From assembly GCF_947507565.1 (NCBI RefSeq), contig NC_089188.1, positions 1,240,001 through 1,304,000 on the forward strand: a stretch of 64,000 nucleotides of DNA. Reading direction: 5' to 3'. Under the pieces are notes generated by a model that was not told the origin of the DNA, searched no databases, and saw nothing but the letters and a program-made list of their open reading frames with translations. The stretch is from Oscarella lobularis (taxonomy: Eukaryota > Porifera > Homoscleromorpha > Homosclerophorida > Oscarellidae). The first letter of the stretch is position 1; each line of letters begins with the position of its first letter. Shown here piece by piece: positions 30,388 to 45,778 of the stretch. The translations under genes and the position numbers were made by a program.

Positions 30388-32075
30388 ATGGAAGAAAGTG
30401 AAAGAAAATTAGAGGAGCAAGATCGACTCGAAGAGATCAAGAGGTTCGAACTTTCACATCAGAAGATGTCCATATGTATCTCGATTAATCATGCAAGCAG
30501 TCACGAAGAGAAATTGCTCTGGCTAGAACGGGAGAAGGAATTTCAGAGAAAGTTGACAGATGAAAAGGTGGACATCGAGGTGAGCGCGTCGCGCGGCCGG
30601 GAATCGGAAGGGGGAGACGCGCTGCATCCCAGCGTGAGACCCGACATATGAAAATGGAATAACTAAACACAGGAAATGAACCGAAGCTTTTGCATCTCAT
30701 TAGCGCCGCTCTCGAGAAGCGACTGACGACGAATGTGAAGGTGAAAGGACGGGAGAGGAGGGGAAAAAGAGAAGACAGGAGGTGCATTAGGAAAAAAACG
30801 ACGACAATTGCACAACGTATCCTGCTCTGAGAATCGTCTCGAAATTAGTTCTCGGGCAGCTCAAACTTCGTTATTATTATTATAATTCCTTGATTTTGTT
30901 TCCTTGAATCGACACAGGAGGAGACGATCGTCGCCCCGAGATCTCCGCCAAGAGAGGTGAGACCAAGAACGCTCTCTGTTTTTTAAAAGAATACCTAACT
31001 TCTACTACGTTCTATAAGACGTGGCATAATCCTTCGGCTCCTGATCAGACGATAGCCGACTGTTCATTCTACGCGAAAACTGGAGCGTGCAGATACGGCG
31101 AAAGGTGCGATCGAGGGGCAGTTTGTTTAGATAGCGTTTTAGAATTGCCGTCCCATTCTAGGTGCTCTAGGCATCATTCGCGTCCCGTTATAAGTCGGAC
31201 GCTTCTCATAGCCAACATGTTCAGTAGCGTCGAACTCGACCAACAAGTACTGGATGAAATCGATCACGACGTCGAACTAGAGGTTAGTCAAGAGCAAGAG
31301 GAGAGGGGTCTACGTGCTAGAGTGCGGGGTTCCGTCTATACAGTACGACGAACGCGAAGCCTACGAGAAATTTGTCGATTTTTACGCCGATATCCGGCCC
31401 GCGTTTGAGGAGGCTGGCAACGTTGTCAACCTAATGGTTCGTGTTTTCATAAACGAGTAGTCTTTCCTCTGTATAAAGGGCTTCTTGTTTGTGTAGGTAT
31501 GCTGCAATTACGAGCCTCACTTGAGAGGGAACGTATACGTCGAATACGCTCGGTGAATAGAGAAGCGTCGCGCCGTCGGAGAATCGCTTCGATTTATCTT
31601 TTAGCGAAGAAGAAGCGAGTCGTGCCTTTGCTGCTTTCAACGGGCGCTGGTACGCTCAAAAGCAGTTGTCCGTTCAATATTGTCCGGTAACCGATTGGAA
31701 GTCGGCTGTGTGCGGTAAGAACATGCCGCCCTTTCGGTCAATCTGCTCGATTAGTTAAGTACTCTAGGCTTGTTTCATCGTCGCAGGTGCCCTAAAGGTA
31801 AACACTGTAGTTTCCTTCACGTTTTCTCGACTCCCAGTCGAGATTCGGAACGCCGCCGCCGCCGCCACCGCCACCGTCATCGGCATCGCTCGTCGCGATC
31901 TAGAAGTCGAAGTAGATCGCGACGACGATCTCGTAGCAGAGAACGTCGCCATCGACGGAAAGAGTCTCGACGGCGGCGACGTCGGTCGAGAAGCGACGAC
32001 GACGACGACGACAACGACGACAGTCGAGGCCGTCGTCGGCGTCGTCATCATCATCATCATTCCGATTGCGAATGA
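30388..32075 (+). CDS. ZRSR2: ZRSR2/Urp, U2AF35-related minor-spliceosome protein
   Basis: The clear part begins with a Glu/Lys-rich helix (EEIKRFELSHQKM, HEEKLLWLEREKEFQRKL). The exon after the acceptor at about 31020 gives TWHNPSAPDQTIADCSFYAK and TGACRYGER, then CSRHH: a CCCH finger. The UHM-type RRM follows: RTLLIANMFSSVELDQQVL, YEKFVDFYADIRPAFEEAGN, VCCNYEPHLRGNVYVEYA and AFAAFNGRWYAQKQLSVQY. A second CCCH finger is CPVTDWKSAVCGLF plus CPKGKHCSFLHVF. The C-terminus is an RS-rich tail with an Asp run and five His. This is the domain order of ZRSR2, which recognises the 3' splice site of U12-type introns and also acts in the major spliceosome. Exons from about 31020 on join in phase. The exons between 30580 and 30980 and the true N-terminus are uncertain. 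Confidence 0.85.
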
Positions 32076-32218
32076 GAAAAGTTGAGCATTGCCAATTGCA
32101 CACACGCATGTTCTTCTTCTTCTTCTAACTGTGCATCTACACTACAAATTTAGCTATGCAAGCTATTTGACCGTCGCCACCGACTCTCGGTGTTCCATTC
32201 GGGTTTTTTTTTGAGTTC

Positions 32219-32668
32219 TCAATTGAAGAAGAATGGCTGCTTCTGCTTCTTGGAATCGCAGCCCGCGCTTAGGCGACGGCTCTGGAGAACACGAACGACT
32301 CCGCGAACGTTGCTCTCAGTGACGCATCTCTCCAGGTTCAGTATGGGAACGACGAGAGTTTTCTCGATTGTCTTGCAGTGTTCGGCGAAAATCGGGTTCA
32401 CTGGCCTGCACTGGATCTCGGTGATTGTCGACGGTATTCGGGTGTAGTTCGTCGAGCAGACTGGTGTCGGTCGGCAGTAGACGGCGCCACTGGAGATGAG
32501 AGTGTTCTGTTCGATGATCTGCTTGCAAGGAGACGTCGATGCGAAATTGCGGTCTATCAGCTCCAGCGACTCGCGTAGGGGACGGCACTTTCCGCACTGT
32601 AGTGAGGTCAGTTGTCCAGTTGACACGGCAAATATGCTCAAGGCAAAGAAGACGAGAAATCCAGGCAT
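32219..32668 (-). CDS. IL-17-like secreted cysteine-knot protein 3
   Basis: A single-exon frame of 149 codons with signal peptide MPGFLVFFALSIFAVSTGQL. Cysteine-rich: LQCGKCRPL, CRPTPVCSTNYTRIP, STITEIQCRP, HCKTIEKTLVVPILNLERC and RRLSAGC. The TRIPSTITEIQC block is close to the RxPxxIxEAxC block of animal IL-17, and LVVPILNLERC matches the strand before the conserved turn. It is more diverged than genes 1 and 2 and groups with gene 4 by its short length and N-terminal CxxC (CGKC; CSEC in gene 4). It ends 144 bases past the convergent ZRSR2 stop. Confidence 0.5.
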   Translation of the reverse strand: MPGFLVFFALSIFAVSTGQLTSLQCGKCRPLRESLELIDRNFASTSPCKQIIEQNTLISSGAVYCRPTPVCSTNYTRIPSTITEIQCRPVNPIFAEHCKTIEKTLVVPILNLERCVTESNVRGVVRVLQSRRLSAGCDSKKQKQPFFFN

Positions 32669-32725
32669 CGTTCTTGGAGATAGTGAGTCTAGCAGTGAAT
32701 GATTCGAAGAGCCTAATCTTGTGCC

Positions 32726-32733
32726 TTTTTATA
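32726..32733 (-). promoter_or_regulatory. TATA box of IL-17-like gene 3
   Basis: The minus strand reads TATAAAAA 58-65 bases upstream of the start codon. Confidence 0.6.
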
Positions 32734-32739
32734 AGGGTC

Positions 32740-33617
32740 TGACAATTTTCCCGTGTGACCCCAAGGGCCGGTCTCCCGAGGAAGTAGATCTCCTCTTTCC
32801 CTGGCCGTTTCTATTAGAGCAATTTGCTATGTATATTATTTACATTGCAGGACGATTCCAAATGGCGTACTTTCGCCACGTTTGCTGGTAACAGTCCCTT
32901 TGTGTGTCTTCAGGAAATGGGCCTCCTTTCCCGGTATGTCTTGTGACACGCGTTTGTATGTATACATAGACCGCATTTGCTTCCCATGACGTCAGTTTCA
33001 TTTTCTGTCTTCTGACTCGTTAGTCCACTGGCAGTCAGTTGACAACTAGCCACTGGCAGTCGATCATGCAGAAGATTAATCCGAGCCCACGGACTTCCTC
33101 GTTCAAAGTCCGTCGCATTTTTATCTTAGAAGTCGGTAGTTGGGATTATGTGCCAGTGTTACTGTGTTGTAAGATAAACTACTGGTGTTTAGCGCTAAAT
33201 GCGTATTTCTACCCGGGCTATTGTACTGTCACGGTGAAGATATGTAACTAGGTCAGGTTGGGTCAAAAATTGCAAGGATAAACTATATCCCTACATGACT
33301 AAATGCATTTTTGTACCCGAGCATAATAGGACTCAAAGAGGACCCCTGTCAGGATAAACTACCGTCACATAGACTGATAAACTCTGCTCGATGCGTTTTT
33401 GTACCCGCTTACCGGGAATACGATAGGCCACTCGATCTTTACTCACATCGCCGATAGGTCTTTCTCGTGATAACGAGCTAGATTGTATAATGACAGTAAA
33501 TGGCACATTCGAATCAAATAGTTCATCATTTATTTTTTAAATGCTATTGAAACGACACCGAGCACAACTACAATACTGATACTAGCAGCTGAATAAAGTT
33601 CTAACTGTTCCTCATGT
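32740..33617. other. Intergenic between IL-17-like genes 3 and 4
   Basis: No coding frame with recognisable content. The stretch holds a degenerate three-copy repeat (33171-33416) and AT-rich 3' flank of gene 4. A duplicated cactggcagtc appears near 33028 and 33051. Confidence 0.5.
33171..33416. repeat. Three degenerate copies of a 50-65-base repeat
   Basis: Copies start at about 33171, 33275 and 33351. Each begins with a variant of aggataaacta and ends with a variant of aaatgcgtttttgtacccg. They differ in length in the middle. The origin is unknown; they may be remnants of a local duplication in the cytokine cluster. Confidence 0.55.
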
Positions 33618-34052
33618 CTAGGACAAGGATCTGGTTTCACAAGCAACTCCGATGCTAGCGACTCTGACGACTTCGCGCAAGCCCACCCGACCTCCGACAT
33701 TGCACTTCTCTTGCTTCAGAACTGGAACTGTCATATTTCGTTGAAAGCAGAACGACGACGAAAACGAGGGATGCAATTGAGTGCACTTGACTTCGGGAAG
33801 ATCGACTGGATGTCTCATCTTGTCTGAGCTGCACACGTATTCGATTTTGCACAGGCCATCCGTAGTCACTTCAGGAGTCCGATCTTGACAGGCTGGGTAA
33901 CCATGCTGAAGGTATTTGTTCATTTGATCGTTGAAATTCCTCAAAGTTATTAGAGTAGCGACCTGACATTCGGAACAGGTCTGCTCGACTAGTTGTCCGC
34001 ACGCAAGTGCCATCAAAGGCAAGAAGAAAAGAAAACTTGCTGACCCAGACAT
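33618..34052 (-). CDS. IL-17-like secreted cysteine-knot protein 4
   Basis: A single-exon frame of 144 codons. The signal peptide is MSGSASFLFFLPLMALACGQ. The pattern is EQTCSECQVATL, then CKIEYVCSSDKMRHPVDLPE, VKCTQLHPSFSSSFCF, MTVPVLKQEKC and VVRVASIGVACE. The final strand (VASIGVAC) sits where IL-17 has VxVGCxC. R-P-L-C spacing is kept although R is followed by H. With gene 3 it forms a second, shorter subgroup. All four genes are on the same strand and intronless, which fits tandem duplication followed by divergence. Alternative: a lineage-specific secreted cysteine-knot family that only resembles IL-17. Confidence 0.5.
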   Translation of the reverse strand: MSGSASFLFFLPLMALACGQLVEQTCSECQVATLITLRNFNDQMNKYLQHGYPACQDRTPEVTTDGLCKIEYVCSSDKMRHPVDLPEVKCTQLHPSFSSSFCFQRNMTVPVLKQEKCNVGGRVGLREVVRVASIGVACETRSLS

Positions 34053-34114
34053 CGATGCTGTACTTGAATGTTCAACTGAGCTGGAACTGATGCTAGGTAG
34101 ACCAAATCACTGCT

Positions 34115-34122
34115 CTTTTATA
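34115..34122 (-). promoter_or_regulatory. TATA box of IL-17-like gene 4
   Basis: The minus strand reads TATAAAAG 63-70 bases upstream of the start codon, nearly the same position as in genes 1 and 3. Confidence 0.6.
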
Positions 34123-34496
34123 CAGCAGAGGGGGAGCTGATCCAATATCGCGGCCCGCCTGTGGAGAATCGGCATTTTCCCCTCATCTAGGGAAGTGGAT
34201 ATCCTTCGCAGGCAGCTGCTGTTGTTGCTGCCGCCCAACGCCACAGAAATGTAGGGGAAAGTTGCATCCTGGAACCCCTTGTGACACAAACCGCATTCCT
34301 GGTTTTAAGGAAGGCGGGGGAACTGGGTCGGGGGGAAAACCCCTCGCTAAGTAACGCGGCGGACGGCAACGAATGCAAGCGCATCATTCTTTTTATTTCA
34401 ACGACATTCAACTGCAGCAACCAAGCACAAGACACATGCAGGCACTCTACTCTAGAACGCGATTCGTGAGTTCCAACTCAGCGGTGAGCCCCGGTT
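34123..34496. other. Intergenic: upstream of IL-17-like gene 4, 3' flank of gelsolin 1
   Basis: Short frames on both strands lack domains or partners. I see nothing further. Confidence 0.4.
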
Positions 34497-36333
34497 TTAG
34501 ACGAAACAAGCCTTGAAGCCTTCTTCTTCTCTCTTGCCTTCGATAATGACGGTGACAGGCACGAAAGGATGCTCCGTTTTCATCAAGTAGTTCTAAGAAG
34601 GAGAACGTTGCATGGAGAGGAGTGACGTTTCCTTCTACACCTACATGGGCAAACTCCATGCCCTTTTTCCTTTCGTCCGGACTGGCTCCCTTGCCAATCC
34701 ACACGTAGCAAGCAGCGCCCGAATCGACAATAAAAGCTGAGGAAGAAATGAAACAGGTCGGGTTAGTAAGCGATCTATATGATTAACCGTCATTCGTATC
34801 AAGTTGGTCTCTGGACAGTTTCCCTCTGGCCACTTCTGTGCACTTGAGCGTGCCATCGGCATCACTGACTCTAAGATTTTTAGTAAAGGTGAAGGGAATT
34901 ATCTTAGCAGTTATTGTTTCGTACTTGAGAAGCACTGTTTCTGTAGCTTTGACTTCGCTGTCTTTTGCCGCTTTGGGGGTTTTGCCACCCTCTGGAAGAT
35001 GGGTGTAGAATTTGTGACCCGGCGACATGTCGTTTTCGTCTGAACGAAAGGAACGAGAGGTCAACTAATTAAAATTAGCCAAATGGCTTCGCTTGGTACC
35101 AAGGGTCTCCACGTTGGCCTTTCCTCCCCTATCACTCTACAGTGGAAAGGGCAATCCATAGAAAGTACTCTTTTGCGATTTACAATATAATACATTACTG
35201 TACCTTGAGGCCTTGGATGTACTGAAGAGCCTTGAACTTCTCATCCTTATTGCAACTGGAACCGTTCCACTGAAAGCAAGATGATAGATACTATCTGCGC
35301 ACAATCTTATTGCTATTACTACCTGGTAGATCTCAAGACCTTTGTCCAGTACAAAAACGTCACCTGATAAAAGCGACTCCCGGAACAGAGGCACTTCTTT
35401 CACAAATATTTTCCTCTGAACAAAAAAAGGGGATATACAGGCTAGGATGCACCCTCTCTAATGGCTCTCGCCTTTTCCCCTTTGAAGTGAAGCAACCTTG
35501 GCTGGTACTCTTTCGGACCGACATGTCGGAATCCGGTATCGGCTCCCCCTTTCATCAGCGTCATCGCCGGAAAGTAGGTCTTGAACAAGTCGGATTCATA
35601 TCCCTGCACTTCGCGATGTTGAACTGGCTTGTCATCGAGCTAAAAAAAGAGTTGCCCCTGATTAGATAAGTGCCAACATATAGAATGGAATCGTAGCGCA
35701 CGCCGCGGAACGCGCAAAAACTCTCGGCGCCCCGCGTGAGGACGCGTCCCAGCCCATTTATACCAGCGTATCCAGCTCGACCGTCTTGTAAGCAGCCGTG
35801 CCGTATTCGTCTTGCGTCGAATACTTTCCAATCCAGAAATGAACGTCGTACAGAAGCTCCTACGACGACGAAAACCCGAAAAACGTCCGTGCCACGCGCC
35901 GCAGGGAGGGGGCGTCTCTTTAGGGAGAAAAATTCCTTACGTCGCTAGGTGGTTTCTTGTACGTGTTGAGAATGATGTACGAGTCGCCAGTGAAGAACTT
36001 TCCGTGGTCGTCCGTCGGCCAGTGGGTCACCTGCGCGGATTGTCAAAACATGGGCAAACAAAGGGGGTCCCCGAAGGGGGCGGGCCCAGTAGAACAAGAG
36101 CACTAACCTTGAACTTGACGATGCGCCAAACTTGAACACCCACATTCGCGCCGGCATTCGTCCATGCGACTTCGGTTTCCGCCGACGCCTTTTTGACCTG
36201 TATGAACGCTAATGAATCGACGGAATCGGACAATGGTTCTGTAGCGCCGCACGTTTCGTTCCAAATCGGACCCGAATAGGGATAGGTTGCTGTCCTTATA
36301 GTCGTACTTCTTCGCTTTTACCAATCCACTCAT
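34497..36333 (-). CDS. Three-repeat gelsolin-like actin-severing protein, copy 1
   Basis: Multi-exon, start at ATG 36333 ([20 protein letters not shown]). The exons give gelsolin repeat 1 ([64 protein letters not shown]), repeat 2 ([46 protein letters not shown]) and repeat 3 ([47 protein letters not shown]), ending GFKACFV at the stop 34499-34497. About 370 residues and three repeats is the severin/fragmin/CapG plan rather than six-repeat gelsolin. Family role: calcium-regulated severing and capping of actin filaments in the cytoplasm. Its tandem neighbour at 36740-38559 has the same exon plan. Introns are short. Confidence 0.85.
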
Positions 36334-36739
36334 CGTTTAGGCGTCAAAACCGGTAAGAACACACAGGCGAGAATACACAGGCGAGACTGTGATCCGGATT
36401 AGACTGACGTCACGTACAGTACCCGGGCGCTGGAGGGGCTGTATTCGCGGTCGTTACGAAGGTAAGCTGAGCTCAGTCGCGGCCGTCACGCGCCTGCCAC
36501 ACAGGATTTTTCCGCGTTCAGAGAAGATTGCTGCATGGACGTCTTTGGTGGGGAATGTCTCCTTGTGATGAAAGGCAAGATTCCGGGCAATTCCCTTTCT
36601 ATGGCGGAGACAGCAAAATGCACGCAAGCGCTTCTATAGTCACGTTTCAACGACAACCACACCATAAAAAGAAAAAAAAATGTTCATGCCAGACACTCTA
36701 CTCTAGAATTGACGTCCAAAGCTGTCGAGGCTCCCCATT
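36334..36739. other. Intergenic between the two gelsolin genes
   Basis: It contains the promoter of copy 1 and the 3' flank of copy 2. I see no gene. Confidence 0.4.
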
Positions 36740-38559
36740 TTAGGAGAAACAAGCCCTAAAGCCTTCTTCTTCGTGTTGGCCTTCGATAATGACAGTAACA
36801 GGCACAAAAGGATGATCCGTTTTCATCAAGTAGTTCTAAGAAAAAGAACCCGTGTGTCGCAGGATGGAGAAACGAGTTTTTTGTTTCACATACGTGAGCA
36901 AACTCCATGCCCTTTTTCCTTTCATCCGGACTGGCTCCCTTGCCAATCCACACGTAGCAAGCAATGCCCGAATCGACAATAAAAGCTGAAAAAAAAGATT
37001 TAGCAAAACCGGCTCTATCAGCGAGTGCTTGCTTATACAATACCGTCATTCGAATCAAGCATAGATTTAGACAGACTTCCTCTAGCCACTTCTTCGCAGT
37101 CCAACGTGCCGTCGGCATCGCTGACTCTATTTTAGTTGCAGAAAATTTACATAAGTATCTCAGGCAAGCATCGTTTCCTACTTGAGAAGCACTTTTTCTG
37201 TAGCTTTGACTTCGCTGTCTTTTGGGGCCTTGAGCGGTTCACCGCCCTCTGGAAGATAGGTGTAGAATTTGTGAGTCTGGGCCATGGTGCGCTCCTCTGG
37301 AAAGGAACAATTAGAGATTTGATCCTAGATCACTGACTGTTTTTCTCTGTACCAAGGGTCTCCACTTTGGGTTTGCCACTTCTGTCACTCTACAGTGGAG
37401 AGACAATCTATGGAAGAACGTGATTAGCGCGTTATACGGTACCTTGAGTCCTTGGATGTACTGAAGGGCCCTGAATTTCTCATCCTTATTGGCACTGGAA
37501 CCGTTCCACTGTAAGTCATAGCGCAATGTCAATACTACTACTAACACTGTTATTATTATACCTGAAAGATCTCAAGACCTCTGTCGAGTATGAAAACGTC
37601 GCCTGATGAAAGCGTCTCCCTGAACATCTTCACCTCCTTCACGGTAACTTTTTTCTGATAAAAAAAAGATATTGACCAAAGAACACCTCTCTCATTGGCT
37701 CTCAATCACCTTTTCCCCTTTGACATGAAGCAATCTTGCTACGTACTCTTTCGGATCGACGTGTCGGAATCCAGAATTGGCGCCGCCTTTCATCAACGTT
37801 ATTGTCGGAAAGTAAGTCTTGAACAAATCAGATTCGTATCCCTGCACTTCGCGATGCTGAACCGGCTTGTCATCAAGCTAAAAAACAGAGACACCAAGTC
37901 AGGTATGCTAATTAAATTAAATAAGAATTTAAAAAATTTTAATTATTAGAATAGCGCACGCGCAGGCCGACGATCGAACGAGGGCGAAAAATTCCTCCTT
38001 ACCAGCGTATCCAATTCGACCGTCTTGTACGCGGCCGTACCGTACTCATCTTGCGTCGAATACTTCCCAATCCAAAAGTGAACGTCATAGAGAAGCTCCT
38101 ACGAAAGAAAACACAGAACGCCCTCGTCTCGGAACGATATAGGGGAAGCCATCGCTCTCACGTCGCTAGGCGGCGTTTTGTACGTATTCAGAATAATGTA
38201 CGAGTCGCCGCTGTAAAACTTGCCGTTGTCTTCTCCCGGCCACTTGGCCACCTGAAGGTCGAGATAGCGTAAATAGTTTTCCTCGCGCGCGAGACAAAGA
38301 AGACGAGTGGGCGGTCCCAAAGCCGGACTTTTCTGACCTTGAACTTCACGATGCGCCAAACTTGAATGCCTACTTTCTTGCCAGCGTTGGCCCATGCCGT
38401 TTCGGTTTTTGCGGACGCCTTTTTGATCTACGAGCGCTAATAAACGATGAAATCGAGCCACGTCGCGAGGTTCTCTACGTTTCGTTCCAAATCGGAACCG
38501 AACAAAGCAAGATTGCTGTCTTTGTAGTCGTATTTTTTCGCTTTTACTAATCCACTCAT
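36740..38559 (-). CDS. Three-repeat gelsolin-like actin-severing protein, copy 2
   Basis: Tandem paralogue of copy 1. Start at ATG 38559 ([20 protein letters not shown]), stop at 36742-36740 after GFRACFS. Readable segments include [20 protein letters not shown], an [11 protein letters not shown]-equivalent segment that here reads [18 protein letters not shown], and [20 protein letters not shown]. Exon number, junction places and intron sizes match copy 1, and both upstream ends share [12 protein letters not shown]. The two copies differ in the linker before repeat 3, so they may differ in calcium control. It shares a 179-base divergent promoter with the GH31 gene. Confidence 0.85.
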
Positions 38560-38738
38560 CGTTTCGGCGTCGAACCCGGTAGGAATCAGGAGAGCAAGTG
38601 AAAACGGAGGGCGTTTGGAATGTCTTGACGTCACGTCCTCCGGCCTCCGGAAGCGGTACCGTCAATATAGCTTTTGTGCTTGTGGCTCGCCATATATGGA
38701 TAGGCGACGGGACACGCTTAGGTCCCGGGAGTCCACAA
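38560..38738. promoter_or_regulatory. Shared divergent promoter of gelsolin copy 2 and GH31
   Basis: The two start codons are 179 bases apart and diverge. The stretch includes tcaatatagc and gccatatatgg as AT-rich elements. Core promoter function is inferred from geometry. Confidence 0.45.
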
Positions 38739-45595
<6,857 letters not shown>

Positions 45596-45778
45596 GTGAT
45601 ATTTGCCGACGGATGAGGCGCATTGCTGCAGTTTGTTTCATTTCACGGTATATGGTTGCTATGATTTTTATTGTCGTCGTTTGGTCAAAAACAGATATTC
45701 TACAACTGATACATGTATGTATCTAGGGACAACGCCATTCTCAAGTTCAGCCACACACAATGTACAATGCGTAAGTTC
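45596..45778. other. Convergent 3' flanks of GH31 and NB-ARC genes
   Basis: 183 bases between two facing stop codons. Nothing else is seen. Confidence 0.5.

Noticed and set aside
31764-32109. Minus-strand Ser/Thr/Val- and Asp/Arg-rich frames
   Set aside because: They are the complement of the RS-rich tail of ZRSR2.
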